The translations under genes were made by a program, and so were the position numbers. From Deferribacteres bacterium (GTDB lineage Bacteria; Zhuqueibacterota; Zhuqueibacteria; Zhuqueibacterales; Geothermadaptataceae), in NCBI GenBank assembly GCA_020633655.1, contig JACKDF010000006.1, positions 372,001 to 436,000 of the forward strand: a stretch of 64,000 nucleotides of DNA, read 5' to 3'. Positions 9,078 through 18,400 of this stretch are shown here, piece by piece. Every line of letters starts with the position of its first letter. Position 1 is the first letter of the stretch. The notes below the pieces were generated by a model. It searched no databases, was not told the DNA's origin, and saw only the letters and a program-made list of their open reading frames with translations.

Positions 9078-10544
9078 CTACCTCACATCATACCTCAAAA
9101 AACCCACAAACGCCCACGCCAGAACAACCACTGTCCAAAAGAATAACCAACCCACATCCATCACCGAAGCGGCGATAACATGGCCAAAACTGCGTTGCGG
9201 GTAGTGAAAGACCGGCGCATCAGCGATGTCCAGTGTGCCCTGGTCGGCACTCCCCTGAATACGCAAACCCTCGTTATCCACTTCGATACGAATACCACCG
9301 GCATTATCTGCGTTTTGTTTCGCTTTGTTGTCCCGGTAGGCGAGAAATTGATCACGATACTGCTGCAGTGCATCTTCATGCTCCGATTTGAGTTCAATGT
9401 CGGTTTCGGCAAGGTGCATCGCCGTCAATTTATAGGAGCTGACCGGCGAAAAACGTGCGAGGACAAAAGCCAGCTTTTCCTGATTGCGTTGCCGGTTGCG
9501 TAAGTCCTGGCGCAATTTGGTCGCGTAGGTGTCGATTGCTTTTTCCGTCTTTTCACGCTCTTTTTCGTCTTCCTGCATCCACTGCCAGGAGTTATCATCT
9601 TTCCACGCTTCCCGTTCCTCTTTGGTCATATTTTCGGTGCCACGATTGCGTTCCTGCCAGCGGCTTTCCATGGCGTCGAGATGCTGCTCCCACTGGTCTT
9701 TGGAAAATGCCTCCAGCTTTCCGTCGATTTCTGCGACACTGGGCACCGGTTCGATGTGCGCGGCCAGCATAATTCCGGCTCGCGGCACGATAAACACCAG
9801 CACAATCCACAGCACCAGTAAAGTGAGAAAGGAAATCGACGATTGCCGTGTCAGTGAGGAAACCAGCACACCAAGAAAAATGAAAAATGTAAAGTAGAGA
9901 AAAGAGACACCAAACAAGGACAGCAATCGGGCCCAGTGGTGTCCTGTCATCGGGATTTGTAACAGCAAAAGCAGTAAAATTGCCAGCAATAAGGGCAGAA
10001 GCAATGGAATCACCAGCCCCAGCCAGGAGCCGAGACTTTTCGCTATGATGTATTTGACCTTTGGGACGGCGTTGGCGAAAGTGAGTTTGAGCGTCCCGCT
10101 TTCTCTTTCGCCATTGATGGCATCATAAGTGAAAAGAATCGCAAAAAGCGACAGCACTACTTGCACGATAAAAGTAAAATCGATGAAGCGAAAAACGGCG
10201 AAGATGGGATCATCGGAATAAATGCTGTTGGTCAATTTCACACCTGAATCATTATCGATTGCACTCACGCGGCCGAGGTCATAATGCAAACCGGAAACGA
10301 AAATATGCATTGGGTCTGGTTTGCGGTAGATGCGTGTGGATAAACCGCGCCACGAGGAGGCCGACTGCATTTCGTCGTTTACCAGTTTGCGTGCCGTCTC
10401 ATACTGCCGCACGCCAGATTTGTATTCCTGAATACCAATGAAAACGCTGAGTAGAATGAGCAGCGTGCAAACAATAAATGTCGCTACGAATTTCGGGCTG
10501 TTCAGAAAAGCTTTCAGTTCTTTTTCGAGTAGGATTTTAAACAT
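9078..10544 (-). CDS. ABC-2 type transporter permease (second copy)
   Basis: A 488-residue integral membrane protein and the last gene of a minus-strand ABC operon. It starts MFKILLEKELKAFL and has TM1 at ~18-37, then an extracytoplasmic stretch, several TM helices between ~125 and 270 and a final TM at ~463-482. The block YDAINGERESGTLKLTFAN at ~146 is the coupling region typical of ABC-2 permeases. A large charged, probably coiled-coil domain (~275-440) sits before the last helix. It is a clear paralogue of the adjacent permease (same N-terminus, same YDAINGE block, same FLR(Y/F)DVR end), so the pair probably forms a heterodimeric channel. Confidence 0.85.
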   Translation of the reverse strand: MFKILLEKELKAFLNSPKFVATFIVCTLLILLSVFIGIQEYKSGVRQYETARKLVNDEMQSASSWRGLSTRIYRKPDPMHIFVSGLHYDLGRVSAIDNDSGVKLTNSIYSDDPIFAVFRFIDFTFIVQVVLSLFAILFTYDAINGERESGTLKLTFANAVPKVKYIIAKSLGSWLGLVIPLLLPLLLAILLLLLLQIPMTGHHWARLLSLFGVSFLYFTFFIFLGVLVSSLTRQSSISFLTLLVLWIVLVFIVPRAGIMLAAHIEPVPSVAEIDGKLEAFSKDQWEQHLDAMESRWQERNRGTENMTKEEREAWKDDNSWQWMQEDEKEREKTEKAIDTYATKLRQDLRNRQRNQEKLAFVLARFSPVSSYKLTAMHLAETDIELKSEHEDALQQYRDQFLAYRDNKAKQNADNAGGIRIEVDNEGLRIQGSADQGTLDIADAPVFHYPQRSFGHVIAASVMDVGWLFFWTVVVLAWAFVGFLRYDVR

Positions 10545-10596
10545 GGAATCCTCAGATTGTAATTTTCGATTGAATCCATTACAGCAGGGCTTTAAA

Positions 10597-10763
10597 ATGG
10601 CCTTTGAAAAATGGCGTTAAGAAATTTGGGAGGTTTTCCGTTAAGAATCATTTTCTGTTTGAGCGCAGCGAGTTCAAAATGATTCAGTAAAATCTCCCAA
10701 ATTTTAGCCATTTTTCGACAGCCTTGATTTTTTTGTTTCTTTTTTGATCAAGCAAAAAAGAAA
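10597..10763. repeat. 167-bp palindromic intergenic repeat, copy A
   Basis: This copy matches 18117-18283 along its whole length, also 167 bp, with scattered substitutions. Outer arms (AATGGC...AAATTTGGGAG and CTCCCAAATTTTAGCCATT) enclose inner arms around TTTGAGCGCAGCGAGTTC. It ends in a TTTCTTTTTTG/CAAAAAAGAAA hairpin. It lies in the spacer between the two permease genes. I recall similar sequences in Bacteroidota-like genomes, but that is from memory. Confidence 0.85.
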
Positions 10764-10825
10764 ATGGAGATATTTATCAAATTTGCATCCAAGTTCGGAT
10801 GCTTTGGATTTAATCAGGTATAAAA

Positions 10826-12235
10826 CTATCGCACATCAAACCGCAGAAAAGCGACAAATGCCGCGGCGAAAAAGACAACATTAAACACAACCAGCAGTGC
10901 AAGATGTGGCGCCGCTGCGGCAATTGAATCACTGAATGAAATTTCACGAAACGCAAAGACCGGCAGTTCATGGGGATCGATCTCTTTTTTCTCTTCGCCA
11001 TCCTCAATGCGCATAATGATAGCGCCGCCGGTGTTCATGCCAGTTTTTTCGCGCATGAATTCAGCATAACTTTCCTGATAATTTTGTGCTTCTTTGAGAT
11101 AATGCTCTTTCAATTCCAGCGAGCTGCCGGCAATATGGGTCACTGCAAGATCAAAACTTGCTGCCGGAGAAATGCTCGCCAGCCCCATGGCCAGATTGTT
11201 TTGCTGGATTTGCCAGTTGCGCCGTTCTTCGTTGAGTTTGCCCGCCAGTGCACGCGTTTCTTTATCCCGTTTATCGTTTAAATCGGACATGAATTGCTGG
11301 AATTCATTGATCAATTCCTGCGGATCGTCAGAGCTTTTTGTTGAGCGGAAACCAAGCATTGCCTTTCGGTGTTCCGTCCACAACTGGCGCTGCAGCGTAT
11401 TCTTTTTTGAAGCGATCTCATCCACCGAAGGGACGGGTACCGAGCGACCCGCGAGCAAAACTGCCGAACGCGGAATGATGAGCACAGCGAAAACCCAGAC
11501 GACAAGGGCGAGCAAAAATGAATTGGCACTGCGTTTGTTGACCGTGGACAGGAAAATGGAAAGCACGAGGAAAACGGCAAAATAAAGCAATCCGGTGACA
11601 AAAATTAGCGCCAGTCGTGCCCATTGTTCACCGGTGAAATGAATGCCGAATACGGGCAAAATAAGGCATCCTATGAGAAATGGAATGAGCAAAGGCACCG
11701 CCAGGGCAGAAAAAGAACCGATGACTTTACCGACGATATAGTGGGTTCTTGGAATCCCGTTTGCGAAGGTGAGTTTGAGCGTGCCCCGTTCTTTTTCACC
11801 GTTTATGGCATCGTAAGCAAATAGAATGGCGAACAGCGAAAGCACAACCTGAAAGACAAAGGTTAAATCCAGAAAACGGAAAATGGCAAAGACAGGATCG
11901 TCATTGAATCGGCTGTCATGGGCAACCAATTCAGCCCCGGTTGTTATATCGACGGTACGATTGATGTCGTTCGCCACACCGGTGACCAGCGTTGAAAGCG
12001 GGTCGGGTGGCAGGAAAATCCGGTGGTTACGTACCATCACCCAATCCGTGAGCCCTTCAAGATGACGCATGTTTTCCGCTTTCGCGGCTTCGTAGCGTGT
12101 TCGATTAAGCTGGTAATTGCGTCCCGCGACGTAAAAAGTGAGCAGTATCAACACGGCACAAACCGCAAAAGTCACCACAAATTTTGTTGAACCAATGATT
12201 TCTTTTAATTCTTTTTCTATGATTAATTTCAGCAT
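10826..12235 (-). CDS. ABC-2 type transporter permease (first copy)
   Basis: A 469-residue membrane protein between the ATPase and the second permease gene. It begins MLKLIIEKELKEIIG, has a TM at ~18-37, an extracytoplasmic loop, and a group of TM helices from ~125 to 265. The conserved YDAINGEKERGTLKLTFAN block lies at ~144, a charged helical domain at ~270-430, and a final TM before FLRFDVR. It is paralogous along its length to the next gene. With the ATPase at 12340-13077 it should form an ABC-2 type exporter; the cargo is not evident. Confidence 0.85.
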   Translation of the reverse strand: MLKLIIEKELKEIIGSTKFVVTFAVCAVLILLTFYVAGRNYQLNRTRYEAAKAENMRHLEGLTDWVMVRNHRIFLPPDPLSTLVTGVANDINRTVDITTGAELVAHDSRFNDDPVFAIFRFLDLTFVFQVVLSLFAILFAYDAINGEKERGTLKLTFANGIPRTHYIVGKVIGSFSALAVPLLIPFLIGCLILPVFGIHFTGEQWARLALIFVTGLLYFAVFLVLSIFLSTVNKRSANSFLLALVVWVFAVLIIPRSAVLLAGRSVPVPSVDEIASKKNTLQRQLWTEHRKAMLGFRSTKSSDDPQELINEFQQFMSDLNDKRDKETRALAGKLNEERRNWQIQQNNLAMGLASISPAASFDLAVTHIAGSSLELKEHYLKEAQNYQESYAEFMREKTGMNTGGAIIMRIEDGEEKKEIDPHELPVFAFREISFSDSIAAAAPHLALLVVFNVVFFAAAFVAFLRFDVR

Positions 12236-12252
12236 AATGTCCTCAGTATTAT

Positions 12253-12324
12253 GTTTGAAGGTGGGAACGTTTGAATGTTTGAACGTTCATACCTTCCCAC
12301 CTTCCCACCTTCCCACCTTCAAAC
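12253..12324. repeat. GTTTGAAGGTGGGAA inverted repeat with tandem CTTCCCAC units
   Basis: A 15-bp perfect inverted repeat (12253-12267 and 12310-12324) flanks GTTTGAACGTTC-like palindromes and three tandem CTTCCCAC units. It fills the spacer between the ATPase and first permease genes. It could form a strong hairpin in the mRNA. Confidence 0.7.
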
Positions 12325-12339
12325 GTTCACACTTTATTC

Positions 12340-13077
12340 TCACGCCGCCATATACTGCATATAGAGTTCTTCCAGATTTGCATCAGCAAGCTCCTGACGG
12401 CTACGCTGCATCACCAGATTTCCACGATCCATGATGGCGATCGTATTGGCGATTTCTTTGGCACGAAAAATATCATGGGTGGACATGAGAATCGCTTTGC
12501 CTTCTTCACGCAGCGTGTTCAAAAGTTGCAGGAATTCAAAACCAGCCTGGGGGTCGAGCCCGGAGGTGGGTTCATCGAGCAGAATACACGGTGCATCTTT
12601 TAAAATTGCTATGGCGATACCGCATTTCTGCCGCATACCTTTGGAGAAATCCTTCAGGCGTTTGTTGTGGGCAGATTCCTGTAAACCGACGCGCAGCAAA
12701 ACTTTACGATAGTCGTCCCTGGTGAACTTTTTCTCTGTTCCAAGACGTGCAAAATAATCGAGATTCTGCAGGGCAGTGAAGTTGGGGTAAAGCATGACAT
12801 TCTCAGAAACATAAGCGACGTGTTTTTTCGCCTGCAACGGTTTTTTGTGTGAGATAAAACCAGCAATGCGTGCTTCCCCTTCGGTCGGCTCGATAAAATT
12901 AAGGAAAAGATTAATCGCTGTAGTTTTGCCAGCGCCGTTGCCGCCGAGCATTGCGAAAATTTCCCCCGGCTCGACCCGGAAAGAAACATTGTTTAAGGCC
13001 AGCACCCCATCTTCGTATTTTTTGGTTAAATTGATCGCTTCCAGTTTGCCAGTGCCTCTTAATTCGTTATTTCCCAT
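12340..13077 (-). CDS. ABC transporter ATP-binding protein
   Basis: A 245-residue ATPase. The Walker A motif GGNGAGKTT is at ~44-52, the signature is the variant FSKGMRQK (~139-146), Walker B is CILLDEP (~159-165), followed by TSGLDPQ and the switch His in MSTHD (~192-196). The length and MLGGNGAGKTTAINL context fit the ABC-2 exporter ATPases. It is the second gene of the operon and should energise the two permeases downstream. Confidence 0.93.
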   Translation of the reverse strand: MGNNELRGTGKLEAINLTKKYEDGVLALNNVSFRVEPGEIFAMLGGNGAGKTTAINLFLNFIEPTEGEARIAGFISHKKPLQAKKHVAYVSENVMLYPNFTALQNLDYFARLGTEKKFTRDDYRKVLLRVGLQESAHNKRLKDFSKGMRQKCGIAIAILKDAPCILLDEPTSGLDPQAGFEFLQLLNTLREEGKAILMSTHDIFRAKEIANTIAIMDRGNLVMQRSRQELADANLEELYMQYMAA

Positions 13078-13136
13078 ATTTTCTCCTGATTAATTCTTCT
13101 CAAGTTACAGGTTCCAAGCGAAACAAAAAAACTTAC

Positions 13137-13216
13137 AACCTGAAACTTGTAACCTGAAACTTGTAACCTGAAACTTGTAACCTGAAACTTGTAACCTGAA
13201 ACTTGTAACCTGAAAC
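13137..13216. repeat. 14-bp tandem repeat, five full units and a partial one
   Basis: AACCTGAAACTTGT is repeated head to tail from 13137, almost without change. It lies between the NEW3 gene and the ATPase gene. A spurious reading frame runs through it, but the repeat is intergenic. Confidence 0.9.
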
Positions 13217-13221
13217 CATAT

Positions 13222-14712
13222 TTACCTTCTCGACAACCGAATCCCAAAAACCACAATCCCACCTACAAGCGCAACAATGGCAAAAAGAATTAATATCGTG
13301 CTTAAAAAATTGGTTTCAGGTAAAATTTCGACAGTCAGTGTTTTATCTTCGCCAGCGATGGGCTGATTGTTGGAGAGGGACGAGGTGCGCACGCGAATTT
13401 CATGTCGACCGACGGCAACACCGTTTGGTGGTGTGAGTTCAAGCTGTACCCGGTTCTCAGCGCCGATGTCGATAGCTGGCACCAGTGCTGGTGAAATTTT
13501 CTTTTCCCAATTCAGCGGTGGATCAACTTCGATTTCCACATTGTCCAGGCGCCGTGTCCCATCATTGACCAAATCGATGAAAAATTGGCCATTTTCACCC
13601 GCATGGATGGCCTGATAAAGCTGCGGTGCCCGCACCTGCAATTTGCCGATGCCGCGAGGTAGGAGCTCAAGGCGCACGAAACCAACATCCAGCGCTTCGA
13701 TCTCCTTTTGTGTCCAGTTCCTCTGCTGCAAATCCCCGAATTCATCCAAACGGTTACGGGGAATGACCAGCACAAAAAATGCGATAGGCTGATCGATTGG
13801 AATGAATTCCGATGGCCGGTTCGGTAAATTGATTTGCAATGCAGCCTGACGCGTATTGGAGCTCTCCTGAAAACGGAACTGGCTCAATCGTGCCCGGGAA
13901 GCAGGATCGGTGAAATAGCGGTTGATTTGCTGTGGCAGGTTGACAACTTCGAGCTTAAAAGTATTGCTGCGACCGCTGAAGAGCTCCAGTGTCAACGCAT
14001 AATTTGCTGTGGCCCCAAGATCGGCTTCCTGAGAAAATTGCTCTGACTGGATGACAACTTTGTCAACGGAAGCATCTTTCTGCAAATAAATTTTGCGGCT
14101 GTTTTGCGTACCGTTACCATAAATCAAATTTACCGAAACCGCATCGACATCCTGCAATAATTCGAAGGAAACTTCTTTCGGCTTGCCGTGCCACAACTCA
14201 TCAATTTTAATTTCATACGGTTGACTGATGATGGCATTCTCGTCATTGAGCAAGGAAATATAAATATTGTGCACCACATCCGGCTGTAAAGCACGGAAAA
14301 GCTCGTCTTCGATGTTGATCAGCGTCTGTAGTTCTGTGCTGCCGGAAGCATTTTCCAGCGTGATGCGCACTTTCTTTCGCCCGTCTTTGCCCTGGTATTT
14401 GATCGCTTTCTGAATCGCAACGTATTGTTTTTCGAAAAGGACAGCCAACAGCGCTTGATGGTAATTGACCTCCGCATCGGCGAAGGCATTGCGTGCCCGT
14501 TCGAGATCGTTTTTCGAGATGAGGCTTTTTTCGAAAAGCTCCTTTTGCCGTTCGAGTTCGTCTACGGCAAAGCGGTAGGACTCCCTCGCCCGGCGCAAAC
14601 CCAGCAGGCGGTACTGATCATCCTTGGGATTATAATATGAACCTGACTGTGCCAGAACTTCGGTAAAGATCAGTAGAAATAGTGAGATCAGGATGTAAGT
14701 AATTCGTTTCAT
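13222..14712 (-). CDS. Membrane-anchored NEW3-domain protein of the ABC operon
   Basis: A 496-residue exported protein and the first gene of the ABC operon. It has a signal peptide (1-21), then a helical, probably coiled-coil segment (~30-105) rich in Glu, Arg and Leu. Beta-rich domains follow; the last (about 355-465, with GENGQFFIDLVNDGTRRLDNVEIEV split around the core PPLNWE) resembles the NEW3/alpha-galactosidase-associated Ig-like domain. A C-terminal TM (~469-490) ends in RLSRR, so the bulk faces the periplasm. NEW3 proteins next to ABC-2 exporters are a recurrent arrangement; a role as periplasmic partner is inferred. Confidence 0.75.
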   Translation of the reverse strand: MKRITYILISLFLLIFTEVLAQSGSYYNPKDDQYRLLGLRRARESYRFAVDELERQKELFEKSLISKNDLERARNAFADAEVNYHQALLAVLFEKQYVAIQKAIKYQGKDGRKKVRITLENASGSTELQTLINIEDELFRALQPDVVHNIYISLLNDENAIISQPYEIKIDELWHGKPKEVSFELLQDVDAVSVNLIYGNGTQNSRKIYLQKDASVDKVVIQSEQFSQEADLGATANYALTLELFSGRSNTFKLEVVNLPQQINRYFTDPASRARLSQFRFQESSNTRQAALQINLPNRPSEFIPIDQPIAFFVLVIPRNRLDEFGDLQQRNWTQKEIEALDVGFVRLELLPRGIGKLQVRAPQLYQAIHAGENGQFFIDLVNDGTRRLDNVEIEVDPPLNWEKKISPALVPAIDIGAENRVQLELTPPNGVAVGRHEIRVRTSSLSNNQPIAGEDKTLTVEILPETNFLSTILILFAIVALVGGIVVFGIRLSRR

Positions 14713-15005
14713 AATACTCTGTAAATTATTTGATCAGGTATTTTATTAAGCATTCAGAGTCGCCGAGACTACTGAGTAAAAATTACTCTGTGTCTGGTTA
14801 TCTGGTTAAAGTAAGTTTAAAATGTATACAAATAAAATCTTGGTCACTAATCACACGAATATCGCGAACGGTTATTTTCTAGCCAAGTTTGTTGGATAAA
14901 AAAAATAGGGTAGATTAGCGTAATTCGTGGACAAAATTTTCAAGAACAAATAGCTTCTTTTGCTAGCTAAATTCAATAACCCGCGGTAAAAAGGATCGAA
15001 CACCT

Positions 15006-15719
15006 TTATTGTGTTCTCATCCGGCGCATTTTCATCTCGGGTTTTTCAAAGGAGACGCTTTTTTTCTCACCAGCACGATCGAAATCAATCTTCACGGTGC
15101 TGCCAACATCCAGTTTTTTGAATGCCGTAAACAAGCCATCAAACGAAGTGACTGCATCGCCGTTGAGGTGGGTAATTTTATCGTCCTTTTGTACTTCTGG
15201 TTTCGGCATACCTTCCATTTCGAATACTTCGGAAACCACTGGCTTCCCATCGACATTTTTAATCAAAGCTTGCAAGCCGGGAAGCGGGCGGGAATCGTCA
15301 TCGCCACGGCGCATCATCATGCGGCGTTTCGGTAAATCAGCCGGATTTACTTTTTTTACCGACGTCATAAACCGGTTGTCTCCCCGCTTCAGGCCGAGCT
15401 GTACGACTGAATCGACTTTTGTCACGGCGACGATTTCCTCGAATATCTTAAGATTGCGAATGCGTTTGCCGTTGGCAAAAAGAATGACGTCATCATCCTG
15501 TACGTCAGCGTTTTTGTTGGCTTTCGGGCGCATTTCGGCTGGCGGGGCAAAAAGCACTTTCACGACGCTATCCTGCTCGATAATGACAGCACCAAGTTCC
15601 GGGAAATTAAAAACCGGCGTGCCTTCGGGGATTTCGATACGTTTCATCATCTGCGCTGAAATTGAGTTCAGCAAAAATAAAATTAGAAAAAATACTGATG
15701 TTTTAAATGGTGTTCGCAT
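15006..15719 (-). CDS. Secreted protein with two PDZ-like domains
   Basis: A 237-residue protein. A signal peptide (1-22) is followed by two segments resembling PDZ folds: ~75-120 (DDDVILFANGKRIRNLKIFEE) and ~170-225 (KDDKITHLNGDAVTSFDGLF, then GSTVKIDFDRAG). There is no protease triad, so it is probably a peptide-binding or scaffolding protein rather than an enzyme. A Met/Arg-rich linker (KRRMMMRRGDDD) is odd. It lies upstream of the ABC operon on the same strand but 293 bases away, a spacer in which I see no feature. Confidence 0.7.
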   Translation of the reverse strand: MRTPFKTSVFFLILFLLNSISAQMMKRIEIPEGTPVFNFPELGAVIIEQDSVVKVLFAPPAEMRPKANKNADVQDDDVILFANGKRIRNLKIFEEIVAVTKVDSVVQLGLKRGDNRFMTSVKKVNPADLPKRRMMMRRGDDDSRPLPGLQALIKNVDGKPVVSEVFEMEGMPKPEVQKDDKITHLNGDAVTSFDGLFTAFKKLDVGSTVKIDFDRAGEKKSVSFEKPEMKMRRMRTQ

Positions 15720-15743
15720 TGGTTTGCTCCTTTTTATTTAAGT

Positions 15744-15820
15744 TCGTACTCGTACTCGTATTTCTACTCCTTCTCGGTTTTAAAATCCGATTACGAGCAC
15801 GAGAGGGAGTACGAGTACGT
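15744..15820. repeat. CGTACTCG/CGAGTACG palindromic repeat
   Basis: CGTACTCGTACTCG at the left is matched by its complement CGAGTACG plus CGAG runs at the right, around an AT-rich centre. It could form a long imperfect hairpin and lies immediately upstream of the PDZ-protein gene. Confidence 0.7.
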
Positions 15821-15911
15821 GGTATCTAAATCTTATCCTCACGATCGGGGGCTGAATCAAAACATAAATTTGCTGTATAAAAACACAAAACGCTGAATTT
15901 TGCTTTTCAAA

Positions 15912-15979
15912 GTCCACTCTCGGGAGGGGACAGATCAGCGAAAAAAGCGAAGCGGTTTTTCGCGATCAGGGGTGGGTTC
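15912..15979. repeat. Dispersed repeat, copy 1 (GGGAGGGGACAGATC type)
   Basis: A palindrome of the form CTCGGGAGGGGACAGATC, a GCGAAAAAAGCGAAGCG core, then GCGATCAGGGGTGGGTT. Related copies form an inverted pair at 29350-29510. Confidence 0.75.
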
Positions 15980-16343
15980 TGCGCAACACTTGAGAATTCA
16001 TGCAAGTGCTGAGCTCAAAACTTACCTACCCCGAGCCCTGTCGGGCCCACCCCTTCCAAAAGGGGAATTGACTGGCGGTCGCTTCGCTCCGCCTATTTTC
16101 AAGCATTCAAAAACGCACATACAGCAAACTGCATATTTATTCACAAAATTTGTGTTTTGACTCAGCCCCCGGTCCAATTGAATTCGGTATCAACCACACC
16201 TAATTCATTCGTTTATTATCACCAATTTTCTCGACGACCCAACATACGCAAAAGGATGCAGGAAGTGCAGTTAAACCAGGCAAAGAAATGTTAATAAAGG
16301 TTAATTGGTGTGGATTTGAGCAAAGAAAAATGTAGATTCCACC

Positions 16344-17984
16344 ATGAAAAAGAAGAACCGAAAAATGCAGCTCATCCTCATCGGCATCACGTTCGCCCTC
16401 GTTGGGCTCATCGCTCTGCAGGTGGTGTTGTTGAAAAATGCCCTGCGGCTGGAGCAGCAGACCTTTCGTCAAAACGTTAACAGCTCTCTTGCTGCCATTG
16501 TGCGCAAAATTGAAGAAAGAGAAGCGCTAACAAAAATCCTCGATGCCCACCCGAAAAGAGACAGTCTTCTGCAGGTGAGCAATTCATTCCAGTATTCGAC
16601 CCAAACCAGCGATACCGATTTTCAGTTTGAAATTCACACCGTTGCCACGGACACTGCACACAGTAAGCAGCGGCGAATTTTGCATTATAGTGATTTCACC
16701 CAACAGGTGCAAATGGATACGACAACGAGTGATTCCATCAAAATTTTTGCCATTGCCGGGCAAATGGATAATGCAAATTTTAATAGCATAATAACGCACG
16801 CCGGATCATCTCCCCAGGCTATCGATAGAGTAATGGTGCGTGTCGATAGCACAAAGGGCAGTAGAACCGGTCTACGCCTGCTGGTCAATCGAGTCATCGC
16901 AGATCTCGAGCAGGCCAATCGCCTGCCTTTGGAGAAACGCATAAAACCAGCGGCGCTCGATTCCATGATTCGCGGGACGCTTACAGAAAACGGTCTCGAT
17001 TTGCCGTTCGCCTGGGGTGTTTTCTCTCAGCCACAGGATTCACTGCTCCTGCAAAATTCGTCATCTGGTAGTGATTTTTCCCCGCAATTGCAAAAAAGCA
17101 CCTTTTCAATGACGCTTTTTCCTCTTGCACTTACGCCCAATGCAGAACGGTTGAAACTCTATTTCCCACGCCAGGACTTTTTTATTCTGAAAAAAATAAG
17201 CGTGTTGCTTGGGATAACGTTATTCCTGCTGGCGATTATTTTTGCCGGATTTATTTACACCATTCGAACCATTTTCCGGCAGCAGCATTTTGCTTATTCG
17301 CTGACTAATTTTATCAATAACATGACGCACGAATTTAAAACACCCATCTCGACGATTTCATTGGCAGCAGAAGCGCTGGCGAGCAACACCAGTGTACGCG
17401 ATGATGAGCAGCGTTTTCAGCGTTACAACAAAATTATCACCGAAGAAAATGCCCGCATGCGGCGCCAGGTGGAAACCATTCTGCAGATGGCTGCACTGGA
17501 GCGCGGCGAGTTTGAATTGAATCTGCAAACCCTTGATGTGCACGACGTGATCGCCTCGGTGACCACCAACGCCGCTTTGCAAGTCGAAAAGAAGGACGGC
17601 TGCTTGCGCTGCGATCTGGCTGCGAAAAATTCGCAAATTCAGGCCGATCCCATGCACATCACCGGTATTATCACGAACCTGGTGGATAACGCCAACAAGT
17701 ACACGCCGGTGAATCCGGACATAACAGTGAAAACAAGCAACGACGACCACGGCATTACCATCGCCATTAGCGACAACGGGTTGGGCATTAAACAGGAAAA
17801 CCGCAAACGGATTTTCGATATGTATTACCGCGTGCCCACAGGAAACGTGCACAATGTCAAAGGTTTTGGTCTGGGTTTAAGCTACGTCAAAATGATGGTC
17901 GAAGCCCATGGCGGTACCATCGAGGTGCAAAGTGAACACCGTCGCGGTACTACAGTGGTCTTGCACTTTCCGGTTGTGAAGTAA
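16344..17984 (+). CDS. Sensor histidine kinase
   Basis: A 546-residue membrane kinase. TM1 spans ~9-29, an extracytoplasmic sensor of ~250 residues follows with no named fold, and TM2 is at ~287-309. The dimerisation domain has the phospho-acceptor His in MTHEFKTP (~329), and the ATPase domain has the N box (NLVDNANKYT, ~447), DNGLGI and GFGLGLSYV. It should phosphorylate the OmpR-type regulator encoded 416 bases downstream. Kinase before regulator with such a gap is less usual; the gap is filled by nested repeats. The start ATG has a weak ribosome site. Confidence 0.92.
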   Translation: MKKKNRKMQLILIGITFALVGLIALQVVLLKNALRLEQQTFRQNVNSSLAAIVRKIEEREALTKILDAHPKRDSLLQVSNSFQYSTQTSDTDFQFEIHTVATDTAHSKQRRILHYSDFTQQVQMDTTTSDSIKIFAIAGQMDNANFNSIITHAGSSPQAIDRVMVRVDSTKGSRTGLRLLVNRVIADLEQANRLPLEKRIKPAALDSMIRGTLTENGLDLPFAWGVFSQPQDSLLLQNSSSGSDFSPQLQKSTFSMTLFPLALTPNAERLKLYFPRQDFFILKKISVLLGITLFLLAIIFAGFIYTIRTIFRQQHFAYSLTNFINNMTHEFKTPISTISLAAEALASNTSVRDDEQRFQRYNKIITEENARMRRQVETILQMAALERGEFELNLQTLDVHDVIASVTTNAALQVEKKDGCLRCDLAAKNSQIQADPMHITGIITNLVDNANKYTPVNPDITVKTSNDDHGITIAISDNGLGIKQENRKRIFDMYYRVPTGNVHNVKGFGLGLSYVKMMVEAHGGTIEVQSEHRRGTTVVLHFPVVK

Positions 17985-18042
17985 ATTGTGTGTGAAAATG
18001 AATTGAAAAGTGCCAGGTACTTGATTAAACGAGAAATAAAGT

Positions 18043-18379
18043 GAACACAGACGAAACGGATTTGACGGATTGCAGTGGATTTGATTAATGGAGTCGGCTA
18101 CTTGGTTTGTTTTTTGATGGCCTTTGGAAAATGGCGTTAAGAAATTTTGGAGATTATCCGTTAAAAATCATTTTTTGTTTGAGCGTAGCGAGTTTAAAAT
18201 GATTTAGGATAATCTCCAAAATTTTAGCCATTTTTCAACAGCCTTGATTTTTTTGTTTCTTTTTTGATCAAGCAAAAAAGAAACTAGAGAGATTCATATT
18301 CAACCTGATGCTGAGATGCGAAGTATCTAATCCATTAGATTTTTATTGAAAATCCATCCAAACTACCAAATCCGTGTTC
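18043..18379. repeat. Split GAACACGGATT-type hairpin repeat
   Basis: The left half begins GAACACAGACGAAACGGATT and the right half ends ACCAAATCCGTGTTC. The same kind of element is uninterrupted (90 bp) at 25823-25912. Here its arms are pushed apart by extra DNA that includes the 167-bp repeat, which suggests a later insertion. Confidence 0.6.
18117..18283. repeat. 167-bp palindromic intergenic repeat, copy B
   Basis: The same length and order of arms as 10597-10763, including the terminal TTTCTTTTTTG/CAAAAAAGAAA hairpin. Most differences are single substitutions. It lies between the kinase and regulator genes. Confidence 0.85.
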
Positions 18380-18400
18380 CATAAACCAGGAGAACCCCCA

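Larger units (their letters stand above)
15720..16343. other. Non-coding stretch with palindromic repeats
   Basis: A 624-base intergenic region between divergently oriented genes. It holds the two repeats listed separately and must carry the promoters of both neighbours. At 16030-16075 a GC-rich segment (CCCCGAGCCCTGTCGGG) forms another hairpin. I see no convincing gene. Confidence 0.6.

Noticed and set aside
13137..13216. Possible CRISPR array
   Set aside because: Units are contiguous 14-mers with no spacers and no cas genes are nearby; it is a simple tandem repeat.
13059..13262. A 67-codon minus-strand frame with repeated SGYKFQV-like units
   Set aside because: It is a reading of the intergenic 14-bp tandem repeat; units of 14 bases shift frame and no protein constraint is seen.
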